Source: Streptomyces sp. DT2A-34
GTDB taxonomy: Bacteria > Actinomycetota > Actinomycetes > Streptomycetales > Streptomycetaceae
Length of the DNA: 64,000 nt
Direction: 5' to 3'
Assembly (NCBI RefSeq): GCF_030499515.1
Contig: NZ_JASTWJ010000001.1
Span: 6,242,001 to 6,306,000 of the forward strand
This document shows positions 23,920-32,288 of this stretch, piece by piece. A model generated the notes under the pieces. The model was not told where the DNA came from. It ran no database searches and saw only the letters and a list, made by a program, of their open reading frames with translations. Each line of letters opens with the position of its first letter. Positions within the stretch are counted from its first letter, which is position 1. The translations under genes were made by a program, and so were the position numbers.

Positions 23920-26225
23920 GCAACGAAGCCGCCACCGCGACCACAGCCGCGGAGGCAGCACCCGCCCCCGAGCTGATCCCGCACGGCATCGGCGCCTCCC
24001 TGCCGGCCGCCGACGCCCGCGCCAAGACCGAGGGCACCTTCCCGTATGCGGCCGACCTGTGGGCCGAGGGCCTGCTCTGGGCGGCCGTCCTGCGCTCGCC
24101 GCACCCGCACGCGCGCATCACGTCCATCGACACCTCCCACGCGCGCGAGATGCCCGGCGTACGGGCCGTCGTCACCCACGAGGACGTCCCCGGCAGCCCG
24201 CTGCTCGGCCGTGGCACGGCGGACCGCCCGGTCTTCGCCTCCGAGGTCGTACGCCATCACGGCGAGCCCATCGCCGCCGTCGCCGCCGACCACCCGGACA
24301 CCGCGCGCCTGGCCGCCGCGGCCGTGATCGTCGAGTACGAGGTACTCGACCCGATCACCGACCCCGAGCAGGCCTTCGAGGCCGAGCCGCTGCACCCCGC
24401 CGGCAACCTGATCCGCCACATCCCGCTGCGTCACGGCGACGCCGACGCGGTCGGCGACATCGTCGTGGAGGGCCTGTACCGCATCGGCCGCCAGGACCCG
24501 GCCCCCATCGGAGCCGAGGCGGGCCTCGCGGTTCCGCGCCCCGACGGCGGCGTCGAGCTCTACCTGGCCTCCACCGACCCGCACACCGACCGCGACCGGG
24601 CCGCCGCCTGCTACGGCCTGGAGCCCGAGCGCGTGAAGGTCGTCGTCACCGGCGTCCCCGGCGCCACCGCCGACCGTGAGGACCAGGGTTTCCAACTCCC
24701 GCTCGGCCTGCTGGCGCTGAAGACGGGCTGCCCGGTCAAGCTCACGGCCACGCGCGAGGAGTCCTTCCTCGGCCACACCCACCGGCACCCCACCCTCCTG
24801 CGCTACCGCCACCACGCGGACGTCGAGGGCAGACTCGTGAAGGTCGAGGCGCAGATCCTGCTGGACGCGGGCGCGTACGCCGACACCTCCTCCGAGGCCC
24901 TCGCCGCCGCGGTCGCCTTCGCCTGCGGCCCGTACGTCGTCCCGAACGCCTTCATCGAGGGCTGGGCCGTACGCACCAACAACCCGCCCTCCGGCCATGT
25001 GCGCGGCGAGGGCGCCATGCAGGTGTGCGCCGCCTACGAGGCGCAGATGGACAAGCTGGCCAAGAAGCTCGGCCTGGACCCGGCCGAGCTGCGCCTGCGC
25101 AACGTGATGGCGACGGGCGACGTACTCCCCACGGGCCAGACGGTGACCTGCCCGGCCCCGGTCGCGGAACTGCTCCAGGCCGTACGGGACTACCCGCTCC
25201 CCGCCCTCCCCAAGGACACGCCCGAGGACGAGTGGCTGCTGCCCGGCGGCCCCGAGGGCGCGGGCGAGCCGGGCGCGGTGCGCCGCGGCGTCGGCTACGG
25301 CCTGGGCATGGTGCACATGCTCGGCGCCGAGGGCGCCGACGAGGTCTCCACGGCGACCGTGAAGGTCCACGACGGCGTCGCGACCGTGCTGTGCGCGGCG
25401 GTCGAGACCGGCCAGGGTTTCACCACACTGGCCCGGCAGATCGTCCAGGAGACGCTCGGCATCGACGAGGTGCATGTGGCGCCCGTGGACACCGACCAGC
25501 CCCCGGCGGGTGCGGGCTGCCGCGGCCGCCACACCTGGGTGTCGGGCGGCGCGGTGGAGCGGGCGGCGAAGATGGTCCGTACGCAGCTGCTCCAGCCCCT
25601 GGCGCACAAGTTCGGCATGTCCACCGAGCTGCTCCAGATCACCGACGGCAAGATCACCTCGTACGACGGCGTCCTGTCGACCACCGTCACCGAGGCGCTG
25701 GACGGCAAGGAACTGTGGGCGACCGCTCAGTGCCGCCCGCACCCGACCGAGCCGCTGAACGAGTCCGGCCAGGGCGACGCCTTCGTGGGCATGTCCTTCT
25801 GCGCGATCCGCGCGGTGGTGGACGTCGACATCGAACTCGGCTCGGTACGGGTCGTAGAGCTGGCGCTCGCCCAGGACGTCGGCCATGTGCTGAACCCGGC
25901 CCAGCTGGAGGCGCGGATCGAGGCGGGGGTGACGCAGGGCGTGGGCATCGCGCTCACGGAGAACCTGCGCTCGGCACGCGGCGTGATCCGCCACCCGGAC
26001 CTGACGGGCTATGCGCTGCCGACGGCCCTGGACGCCCCGGACATCCGGATCGTGAAGCTCGTCGAGGAACGCGACGTGGTCGCGCCCTTCGGCGCCAAAG
26101 CGGTGAGCGCGGTGCCGGTGGTGACGTCGCCGGCGGCCATCGCCTCGGCCGTACGGGCCGCGACGGGCCGCCCGGTGAACCGCCTGCCGATCCGGCCGCA
26201 GGCGGCGGTGGTGACGGGGCAGTGA
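23916..26225 (+). CDS. Molybdopterin-binding subunit of a xanthine dehydrogenase-family oxidoreductase, catalytic glutamate missing
   Basis: A 769-residue large subunit (GTG 23916, overlapping the preceding stop). It has the family's N-terminal hammerhead domain (AKTEGTFPYAADLWAEGLLWAAVLRS) and Moco-binding segments (VRGEGAMQ; ETGQGFTTLARQIVQETLG). Near the C-terminus, active members carry K-G-V-G-E-P-P, whose glutamate is the catalytic base. Here the aligned residues are K728-A-V-S-A732-V-P, so Glu is replaced by Ala, while the flanking PFGAK and PAAIASAV are kept. If correct, normal hydroxylation of purines or aldehydes would be crippled. The gene may encode an enzyme with altered chemistry, a structural protein, or a recently decayed one. 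The frame is otherwise intact and well conserved. Confidence 0.88.
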   Translation: MSNEAATATTAAEAAPAPELIPHGIGASLPAADARAKTEGTFPYAADLWAEGLLWAAVLRSPHPHARITSIDTSHAREMPGVRAVVTHEDVPGSPLLGRGTADRPVFASEVVRHHGEPIAAVAADHPDTARLAAAAVIVEYEVLDPITDPEQAFEAEPLHPAGNLIRHIPLRHGDADAVGDIVVEGLYRIGRQDPAPIGAEAGLAVPRPDGGVELYLASTDPHTDRDRAAACYGLEPERVKVVVTGVPGATADREDQGFQLPLGLLALKTGCPVKLTATREESFLGHTHRHPTLLRYRHHADVEGRLVKVEAQILLDAGAYADTSSEALAAAVAFACGPYVVPNAFIEGWAVRTNNPPSGHVRGEGAMQVCAAYEAQMDKLAKKLGLDPAELRLRNVMATGDVLPTGQTVTCPAPVAELLQAVRDYPLPALPKDTPEDEWLLPGGPEGAGEPGAVRRGVGYGLGMVHMLGAEGADEVSTATVKVHDGVATVLCAAVETGQGFTTLARQIVQETLGIDEVHVAPVDTDQPPAGAGCRGRHTWVSGGAVERAAKMVRTQLLQPLAHKFGMSTELLQITDGKITSYDGVLSTTVTEALDGKELWATAQCRPHPTEPLNESGQGDAFVGMSFCAIRAVVDVDIELGSVRVVELALAQDVGHVLNPAQLEARIEAGVTQGVGIALTENLRSARGVIRHPDLTGYALPTALDAPDIRIVKLVEERDVVAPFGAKAVSAVPVVTSPAAIASAVRAATGRPVNRLPIRPQAAVVTGQ

Positions 26226-26344
26226 CCGAGCCGGATCCGCCGCGCTACGAACCGGCCCCCGGTGTGGGCAGGCTGGCGCTGTGGATCCTGCTGTTCCTGC
26301 TCGCCGCGATCGCCGTCGTCCTGGGCGGCGTGTACCTCACGTGA
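26222..26344 (+). CDS. 40-residue single-pass membrane protein in the XDH-like operon
   Basis: GTG 26222 overlaps the stop of the Mo subunit, and its own stop overlaps the GTG of the next frame. The peptide begins with a proline-rich cytoplasmic stretch (TEPDPPRYEPAPG) and ends with one hydrophobic helix (LALWILLFLLAAIAVVLGG). The two-sided start/stop overlap is strong evidence that it is a real gene. It could anchor the complex to the membrane, but no family is recognised. Confidence 0.65.
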   Translation: MTEPDPPRYEPAPGVGRLALWILLFLLAAIAVVLGGVYLT

Positions 26345-26370
26345 GGCGCGGGGTCGTGCTGATCACCGGC

Positions 26371-26409
26371 GATGGGGGCACCTCCCGCGCCCTTCAGGCA
26401 GCGGGGGAG
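26371..26409. repeat. Short intragenic palindromic repeat, family C (copy 1)
   Basis: A 39-bp element beginning (G)ATGGGGGCACCTCCCGC and ending GGCAGCGGGGGAG, with CCTTCAGG near the centre. It aligns with copies at 26446-26483 and, reversed, 63563-63597. It is inserted in frame in the Walker A region of the P-loop gene. Confidence 0.8.
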
Positions 26410-26445
26410 GCGGCCGGGAAGTCGACGGTCGCGCAGGCGCTGGCC

Positions 26446-26483
26446 ATGGGGGTCCCCCCACGCCTTTAAGGCAGTGGGGGAAG
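26446..26483. repeat. Short intragenic palindromic repeat, family C (copy 2)
   Basis: A 38-bp element beginning ATGGGGGTCCCCCCACGCC and ending GGCAGTGGGGGAAG, so CCCCCACGCC pairs with GGCAGTGGGGG around TTTAA. It causes a stop and a frameshift in the P-loop gene only 36 bases after copy 1. Confidence 0.88.
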
Positions 26484-27130
26484 CTGCCGCGGGCGGCTCA
26501 TGTGCGCGGGGACGTCTTCCGGCGCATGATCGTCTCCGGACGCGAGGAGTACGACCCCGGCGTGCGCGGCGAGGGTGAGGCCCAACTGCGGCTGCGGTAC
26601 CGGCTGTCGGCGGCGACGGCGGACGCCTACGCGGAGGCCGGGTTCACGGCGGTCGTGCAGGACGTCGTGCTGGGTGCCGAGCTGGCGGCGTACGTACGGC
26701 TGCTGCGCACGCGTCCGCTGTACGTGGTGGTCCTGGCGCCGGGCGCCGCGGCCGTGGCGGCGCGGGAGGCAGGGCGGGCGAAGACGGGGTACGGGGCCTG
26801 GACGGTCGAGCGACTGGACGGGGCGCTGCGGGCGCAGACGCCGCGGGTCGGGCTGTGGGTGGACTCGTCGGAGCTGACCGTGGGGGAGACCGTCGAGGCG
26901 ATTCTGGCGGGGCGGGAACGCGCGAGGGTGGACTGAGCGTCTTACTGATGTGAAGCGCTGTCAGTGGCCGTGCTGGGCCGGGGGTGTTGTTCAGCGGTTG
27001 TGCTGATCCGGGGCGTTGTCAGTGGTGGCGCGTAGTGTTCTGAGCAGTGGGGACGGCAGCCGGAGCCGGCGGGCCGGTCGGTCGGCCGTGCCCTGCCCGG
27101 GGGCGGTGGGCAAGCGCATGCGGGGGAGCC

Positions 27131-28369
27131 ATGAGCACGATGATTACGACTTACGCCAGTACGGCCTACGCCGGTACGACCTGCGTCAGCGACACGGCGA
27201 TCATCCTGACCGACGCCGAGCTGGCTCCGTATGTCACGCACGCGTCGACGCGGCGCTGGCTCACGGGACCCGGACTGCCGTGCGAAAGCGGCGTGTTGAG
27301 CTTCGCCGAGCTGTGCCGTGAGGGTCGGGAGGGCCTGCGGACGGTGGCGGACTCGACGGGCGGTCCGGACGGCCGGCTGGCGGCGGAGCTGCGGGACCAG
27401 CTGGTGATAGGCGGGCTGCTGGGCCCCGGCGGTCTGGAGACGGAGTCGGTCCTGCTGGACGGCGCGACGGGCGAGATCTCGACGACGTACTTCCTGCACG
27501 ACCGCCCCGACCTGATGGACCGCCGCCCGCTGGCACCGTCCCTGCGGACGCTGGTCCGATTCGCGGAGGCGACGGACGAACTGGCCGGCCTGCGCGGCCA
27601 GTTCGCCTCCTACGTCGGCCGTTACGGCCCCAAGGCGGTGGCGCAGGCCTCGCAACACCTGCTGGCGGTGTTCGAGGACGGCGCGGACGGCGAGCCGGCG
27701 CCGTACTGGAAGATGGCGGCCCTGATCCGTCCCCTGGCGCTCGTCGCGGGCCGGGCCGGAGAGTCGGGGCTGGCCCTGGACCTGCCGCCGCGCCTGCTGG
27801 ACCAGGAGTTCGGCCAGGGCAAGGTGGTGCGCGTCGAGGAGGTCGACTTCCCCGTCACGCTCACGCACGAGCCGACCCGCCGCTTCCTGCGCGAGGTGGG
27901 CCTGCCGGAGGACGGCTTCCTGTTCTCGCTGGAAACGGACGTGCCGCTGCAGACGCTGGCCGAGTACTACGCCGACGAGGAGCCGGTCGCCGAACTGCCC
28001 GCGCGGGCCGATCACTTGATACGCCTCGGCCATCTCGTCGAGGACGACAGCCTGGTCGTCGACGGCGAGACGGGCGCGGTCCTGAACTGGAGCGAGCCCG
28101 AGGCGAGGCTGTTCCCCCTGAACACGGACGTCTCGACCCTCGCCTTCACTCTCTGGCTGCTCCACCGCGAGCAGGCGATCGACGAGCAGTCGGGCCATGA
28201 GCTGACGACCGACACCTACGACCAACTGGCCATGACGATGCTCCAGGTCCTGTCGACGGTCGACCCGACCGGCACCAGGGCCGCCGGCGGGGATGGGCGG
28301 CATTACTGGACGGAGGTGTTCCAGGACGAGGCGAGTGGGGTGCTGGAGTCGGTGGGTGGGATGAGGTGA
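27131..28369 (+). CDS. SUKH-4 family immunity-type protein
   Basis: A 412-residue cytosolic protein, ATG 27131 after CGGGGGA. The second half contains the SUKH-4-like pattern: LRFLREVGLPED-type start, a central LIRLGHLVEDDSLVVDGETGAVLNW, and LNTDVSTLAFTLWLLHREQ near the end. SUKH proteins neutralise polymorphic toxins, usually nucleases or deaminases. No toxin, WXG or secretion gene is visible next to it, so here it is an orphan. The first ~100 residues are unlike the SUKH core and may be a separate or duplicated module. It could protect against toxins from neighbouring cells, or have a regulatory role unrelated to toxins. Confidence 0.72.
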   Translation: MSTMITTYASTAYAGTTCVSDTAIILTDAELAPYVTHASTRRWLTGPGLPCESGVLSFAELCREGREGLRTVADSTGGPDGRLAAELRDQLVIGGLLGPGGLETESVLLDGATGEISTTYFLHDRPDLMDRRPLAPSLRTLVRFAEATDELAGLRGQFASYVGRYGPKAVAQASQHLLAVFEDGADGEPAPYWKMAALIRPLALVAGRAGESGLALDLPPRLLDQEFGQGKVVRVEEVDFPVTLTHEPTRRFLREVGLPEDGFLFSLETDVPLQTLAEYYADEEPVAELPARADHLIRLGHLVEDDSLVVDGETGAVLNWSEPEARLFPLNTDVSTLAFTLWLLHREQAIDEQSGHELTTDTYDQLAMTMLQVLSTVDPTGTRAAGGDGRHYWTEVFQDEASGVLESVGGMR

Positions 28370-28406
28370 GGGGCGGGCCGTGGTGCGGGAGATCGACAAT
28401 GCCCGT

Positions 28407-28907
28407 ATGGAGAACGTCATCGTCCGCCCGGCCGGGCCGGGGGAGCTGGCAGCCGTCGCGGGACTGCGGTGGCAGTGGATCCTCGAGAACGACGGTGCGG
28501 CGCCGGCAGCCGTCGACCGCGACGCCTTCGTCCGTCACTTCGTCACCTGGGCCGAGGAGAACGCCTCCTCGCACCGCTGCATGGTCCTCGTCGACGGGGA
28601 CGTCAGCGGTGGCCTCGGGATCATCGGCATGGCGTGGCTGGCGGTGGTCCACCGCGTACCGACGCCGCACGCGCTGCACCGGGCGTCCGGTGATCTTCAG
28701 TGCGTGTACGTGGTCCCGGAGGCGCGCGACGCGGGGCTGGGTGGCCGACTGATTGCCGAGACCCTGGCCAGGGCGAGGGACCTCGGTCTGGAGCGGGTCA
28801 CTGTCCACTCCTCACCTCGCGCGATCCCCGCGTACGCCCGCCAGGGTTTCGAGAACCCGCCGCGCCTCCTCCAGGCCCACGTCACACGGGCTGTGCCGTA
28901 TCACTGA
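28407..28907 (+). CDS. GNAT family N-acetyltransferase
   Basis: A 166-residue acetyltransferase with the acetyl-CoA-binding motif Q-C-V-Y-V-V-P-E-A-R-D-A-G-L-G-G-R-L (about residues 94-111: V/I-x-P-x-x-R-x-x-G-x-G/A pattern) and the C-terminal motif B region (VTVHSSPRAIPAYARQGF). It would acetylate a small molecule or protein N-terminus; substrate unknown. ATG 28407 gives the usual domain start; GTG 28380, which has a GGGGCGGG stretch before it, would add nine residues. It is separated from the SUKH gene by 37 bases and converges on the surface protein across a hairpin terminator. Confidence 0.85.
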   Translation: MENVIVRPAGPGELAAVAGLRWQWILENDGAAPAAVDRDAFVRHFVTWAEENASSHRCMVLVDGDVSGGLGIIGMAWLAVVHRVPTPHALHRASGDLQCVYVVPEARDAGLGGRLIAETLARARDLGLERVTVHSSPRAIPAYARQGFENPPRLLQAHVTRAVPYH

Positions 28908-28915
28908 GGCCGTAT

Positions 28916-28952
28916 CCCCGAGGCCGGGTGCCGCCGGCTGTCGGCCTCGGGG
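28916..28952. terminator. Bidirectional hairpin between convergent genes
   Basis: CCCCGAGGCCG and CGGCCTCGGGG form a perfect 11-bp stem between the acetyltransferase stop and the surface-protein stop. Confidence 0.8.
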
Positions 28953-28962
28953 GCAGGTGTCG

Positions 28963-30231
28963 TCAGGAGGACGAGGACCTGGCGGCGGTGCGGCGGCGGC
29001 GGACGGTCAGGACCAGGGCGCCGCCGAGGGCTGCTGCGGTGGCCGCGGCACCGGCGATGAGCGGGGTGCCGTCGGAGCCGGTGCTCGCCAGGTTGCCGTC
29101 GACGGATCCGCTGGTGGAACCGCCGGTCGAGGTGCCCGTGGAGGTGCCGGCCGACGTGGCGCCCGTGCTGCCGGTGCCGCCCGTGCCGCCGGTGGACTGG
29201 CCGTCGGGGTCGTTGCCGTCGCCGCCCGTGGTGGAGCCGCCGTCCGTCGAGCCGCCGGTGGAGGAGCCGCCGGAGGTGGCGGGGCCGTCCTCGTTGTCGG
29301 TCGGGATGTCGATGCGGAGCCAGTCCTTGTCGTTGGCGGTGTTCTTGTCGAACGCCGGGTGGATGTCGTAGACGGAGGTCGCCTTCACCTCGCCCTTGAT
29401 GGTGCCCTTCACATCGGCGCCGATCTTCAGCATGAAGGTGTACGCGAGCGACTCGCCGACCTCGATGGTGTGGTCGGCGGGGGAGCAGACGTACTTGGAC
29501 TTGCCGGGCGTTCCCCCGGGGCCGGACGGGCCGTCGATGCCGAACGGCGCGCATTCCTTGGGGACCTCCACAGCGGAGGCGCCCGGCGGGATCTGCACCA
29601 TGAGCGCCGGCTGGTCGTCGCTCTCGTTGTTCTGGATCCAGCCGGGGCCGTCGTTGCGGAGCCGTACCGTGACCGACTGCTTGTCGCCGGCGAGCGCCTC
29701 GGTCCACTCGCCGACCGCGACGAGATCGGCCGAGCTGTCCGCGGTCAGCGCCAGACGCCGGTAGCTGTCGCCGAACCCCTCGCCGGGGGCTTCGCCGGTG
29801 GGCCCGGTGCCGTACTCGACGGCCTCCATCAGTGCCTTGGGCAGCGCCTTGAACCGCACGGGGGTTTCGACGGAGGCACCGGGTTCGATGACCGTGTCGA
29901 GCTCGCAGAGCGCCTGTCGGACCTGGTCCTCGATGGTCGAGTAGGCGCAGCCCTCGACGGACTCGGGAAAGTCGAGCCCCCGGGTCAGCCGGATCCGGAA
30001 GGTGAGGCCGTCCACGGCCGCGGTGCCCTTGTTGGTGATGACGACGGACTCGTCGTACACCTCACCGGGCTTGGGAGACGTACTCGGCAGACTCGAGATC
30101 ACCAGGGAGGGCTCGGCCTCCTCGGCATGCGCCGCGGGAGCGACGACCGCGGGAACGGCCGCGGCGATCGCGGCAGCGGCCACGAAGGCCGCCGAGTGGC
30201 GGATCTGCGAGGGGCGGAGGCGCTGGCGCAC
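28963..30231 (-). CDS. Secreted cell-wall-anchored protein with LAXTG sorting signal
   Basis: A 422-residue exported protein. GTG 30231 (GAGGAG nine bases upstream) starts a signal peptide with a basic start, a hydrophobic AAFVAAAAIAAAVPAVV core and an A-H-A cleavage site. The mature part has one or two Ig-like/DUF11-like beta modules (PGEVYDESVVITNKGTAAVDGL and later VTVRLRNDGPGW). A Gly/Ser/Thr-rich stalk (about residues 325-380) leads to LASTG at 381-385, a hydrophobic helix and an RRRR tail: a class E sortase (LAXTG) signal. It should be linked to peptidoglycan and displayed on the surface. Function is unknown. It is monocistronic, with tRNA-Cys 146 bases upstream on the same strand. Confidence 0.88.
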   Translation of the reverse strand: MRQRLRPSQIRHSAAFVAAAAIAAAVPAVVAPAAHAEEAEPSLVISSLPSTSPKPGEVYDESVVITNKGTAAVDGLTFRIRLTRGLDFPESVEGCAYSTIEDQVRQALCELDTVIEPGASVETPVRFKALPKALMEAVEYGTGPTGEAPGEGFGDSYRRLALTADSSADLVAVGEWTEALAGDKQSVTVRLRNDGPGWIQNNESDDQPALMVQIPPGASAVEVPKECAPFGIDGPSGPGGTPGKSKYVCSPADHTIEVGESLAYTFMLKIGADVKGTIKGEVKATSVYDIHPAFDKNTANDKDWLRIDIPTDNEDGPATSGGSSTGGSTDGGSTTGGDGNDPDGQSTGGTGGTGSTGATSAGTSTGTSTGGSTSGSVDGNLASTGSDGTPLIAGAAATAAALGGALVLTVRRRRTAARSSSS

Positions 30232-30376
30232 GGGTGGGTCTCCTCGTCGGGAACAGGAAGCACGGCGACCGGAGGTTTGCCGTCCAGTCATGTCCTGGAC
30301 AGCTGGAGGGCGTCCAGGGTTGTGCTGCCGTTTGAGGAGACGGTGGGGAGAGGTTGGGGGCAAGGGGGAGAGAGGG

Positions 30377-30448
30377 AGGCCGTGGCGGGATTCGAACCCG
30401 CGTAACTCGCTTTGCAGGCGAGCCCCTGAACCACTCGGGCACACGGCC
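30377..30448 (-). tRNA. tRNA-Cys(GCA)
   Basis: Read on the reverse strand: a 7-bp acceptor stem (GGCCGTG / CACGGCC), a short D-arm region with GGTTCAGGGG, an anticodon stem CTCGC / GCGAG around loop CTGCAAA (anticodon GCA), and the T-arm CGGG-TTCGAAT-CCCG. The discriminator base is T, as expected for cysteine tRNA. CCA is not encoded. The only tRNA in the window. Confidence 0.96.
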
Positions 30449-30650
30449 ATTTTCTGACTTCGGGTGTTCGGCCCTGGTCAGTGATGTGACCGTAAGCGCG
30501 GGCACGTCAACCGCTCAAGGGACCCGCCGACCCTGCAATGGGACTGCCACACGCCGTTCATGAACACCGGCGGTCGTACGACCAAGGTCTCAGGGTGGGG
30601 CCGTCTCTCGACAGGGGTCAAAGTTGGTTGTGGCCCTTACGCTGGCGGGC

Positions 30651-32105
30651 ATGGCTGCCCTCGATCCGCGCGACGCCGGTGTCGCGAAGACACCCGATGT
30701 TTCTTTGGTTTCCGGGCCTGAGGACACCGTGCTGAGTCGGACCTATCGGGCGCTCAGTGTCGGGATCGTCTCCGTCGTGCTGCTCATCGCCTTCGAGGCC
30801 ACCGCTGTCGGGACGGCCATGCCGGTGGCCGCGCGGGAGCTGGACGGGGTGTCGTTGTACGCCTTCGCGTTCTCGGGGTACTTCACCACCAGCCTGTTCG
30901 GGATGGTGCTGGCGGGGCAGTGGTCGGACCGGCGGGGGCCGTTGGGGCCGCTGACCGCCGGGATCGCGTCCTTCGGGGTGGGGCTGCTGCTGGCCGGGAC
31001 CGCCGGGGCCATGTGGCTGTTCATTCTCGGGCGGGCCGTGCAGGGGCTCGGGGGCGGGCTGGTGATCGTCGCGTTGTACGTCGTCGTCGGGCGGGCCTAC
31101 CCCGAGCGGTTGCGGCCGGCGATCATGGCGGCGTTCTCGGCGAGCTGGGTCGTGCCGTCGATCGTGGGGCCGCTGGCTTCCGGCGCGGTGACCGAGCATC
31201 TCGGGTGGCGCTGGGTGTTTCTCGGGATTCCGGTGCTTGCCGTCTTTCCGCTCGCGCTCGCGCTGCCGCAGATACGGCGGCGGGCGGCGGGGCCGGTCGA
31301 CGGCTCGGCGGGCAGCGCCTCCTTCGACCGGCGGCGTATCCGGCTCGCCCTCGGTATCTCCCTCGGCGCGGGGCTGTTGCAGTACGCCGCCCAGGACCTG
31401 CGGTGGCTCTCCCTCGTGCCCGGCGTCGCCGGTGCCGCGCTGCTCGTGCCGGCCGTGCTCGGGCTGCTTCCGCGCGGCACGTACCGGGCGGCGCGCGGGC
31501 TGCCGTCCGTGGTGCTGTTGCGTGGGGTCGCCGCGGGGTCGTTCATCGCCGCCGAGTCCTTTGTGCCGTTGATGCTGGTCACCCAGCGGGGGTTGTCGCC
31601 GACGCTCGCCGGGTTCTCGCTCGCGGCGGGTGGGGGGACGTGGGCGCTGGGGTCGTGGGTGCAGTCGCGGGCGCGGGTGGAGCCGTATCAGGAACGGCTG
31701 ATGACGTTGGGGATGGTGCTGGTGGCGGCCTCCATCGCCGCCGCGCCGAGTGTGCTGATCGACTCCGTGCCGGCCTGGACCGTCGCCGTGGCGTGGAGTT
31801 TCGGGTGCTTCGGGATGGGGCTGGTCATCTCGTCCACCAGTGTGCTGCTGCTCCGTCTCTCCGCTCCCGAGGAGGCCGGTACCAACTCCGCCGCGCTGCA
31901 GATCTCCGACGGGCTGTCCAATGTCGTGCTGCTGGCTGCCGGGGGTGCTGCCTTCGCGGCCCTGGGGGGTGGTGCGGTGGGGCATGCGGCGACGGGGGTG
32001 GCCGGTGGTGGGGCGCATACGGCGGCGTTCGCGGCGGTGTTTCTGCCTATGGCGGGGGTGGCGTTGGTGGGGGCTTGGGTGACGACTCGGGTGCGGGAGC
32101 GGTGA
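30651..32105 (+). CDS. MFS transporter, drug-efflux type
   Basis: A 484-residue integral membrane protein with 12-14 predicted helices. It has the MFS loop signature GQWSDRRGPLGPL (after helix 2) and the antiporter-type motif in helix 5 (WVVPSIVGPLASGAVTEHLGWRWVF), which marks export-type MFS pumps. The substrate cannot be deduced. ATG 30651 is preferred; in-frame GTG 30630 and TTG 30624 would add a few residues that look like promoter sequence. No regulator adjoins. Its 3' end runs directly into family A repeats. Confidence 0.85.
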   Translation: MAALDPRDAGVAKTPDVSLVSGPEDTVLSRTYRALSVGIVSVVLLIAFEATAVGTAMPVAARELDGVSLYAFAFSGYFTTSLFGMVLAGQWSDRRGPLGPLTAGIASFGVGLLLAGTAGAMWLFILGRAVQGLGGGLVIVALYVVVGRAYPERLRPAIMAAFSASWVVPSIVGPLASGAVTEHLGWRWVFLGIPVLAVFPLALALPQIRRRAAGPVDGSAGSASFDRRRIRLALGISLGAGLLQYAAQDLRWLSLVPGVAGAALLVPAVLGLLPRGTYRAARGLPSVVLLRGVAAGSFIAAESFVPLMLVTQRGLSPTLAGFSLAAGGGTWALGSWVQSRARVEPYQERLMTLGMVLVAASIAAAPSVLIDSVPAWTVAVAWSFGCFGMGLVISSTSVLLLRLSAPEEAGTNSAALQISDGLSNVVLLAAGGAAFAALGGGAVGHAATGVAGGGAHTAAFAAVFLPMAGVALVGAWVTTRVRER

Positions 32106-32124
32106 GTTGGGCGCCGGGGGGTTT

Positions 32125-32288
32125 CGCCCCCGCCGCCCCTACCCGTCCCATCCTCCAGGGGCGCTGCCCCTTCGACCCCGGTCCCTGGGGGCCTGCGGCC
32201 CCCAGACCCCCGCTTCGGCCCTGAACGGGCCTCGTCCTCAAACGCCGGACGGGCTGGAATGCCTGGGCCGGCGTCGAGAGGTCGAGCC
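32125..32288. repeat. Dispersed intergenic repeat, family A (copy 2)
   Basis: Matches 6147-6309 along about 160 bases in the same order and orientation, again starting just after a gene stop. Its right end merges into a tandem array of a sub-block. Confidence 0.87.

Larger units (their letters stand above)
26341..26936 (+). pseudogene. P-loop NTPase / kinase-like gene broken by two family C repeats
   Basis: GTG 26341 overlaps the preceding stop. The reconstructed protein begins MRRGVVLITG, and its Walker A (G-x4-GKST) continues as AAGKSTVAQALA. It then reads LPRAAHVRGDVFRRMIVSGRE and continues to RERARVD at 26936, typical of small AAA-type kinases (gluconate/chloramphenicol phosphotransferase-like). 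Between ITG and AAGKST lies a 39-bp repeat copy (26371-26409) that keeps the frame but splits the P-loop. A second 38-bp copy (26446-26483) brings an in-frame TAA at 26467 and shifts the frame. Only 42 codons are therefore translated from the start. The downstream two-thirds looks well preserved, suggesting recent damage. Confidence 0.8.

Noticed and set aside
30377..30448. tRNA-Cys as attachment site of an integrated element
   Set aside because: No integrase, no duplicated 3' tRNA end and no phage genes lie on either side.
30232..30450. Longer N-terminus for the LAXTG surface protein reading through the tRNA gene
   Set aside because: The upstream codons lie within tRNA-Cys and its flank; GTG 30231 has a proper ribosome binding site and signal peptide.
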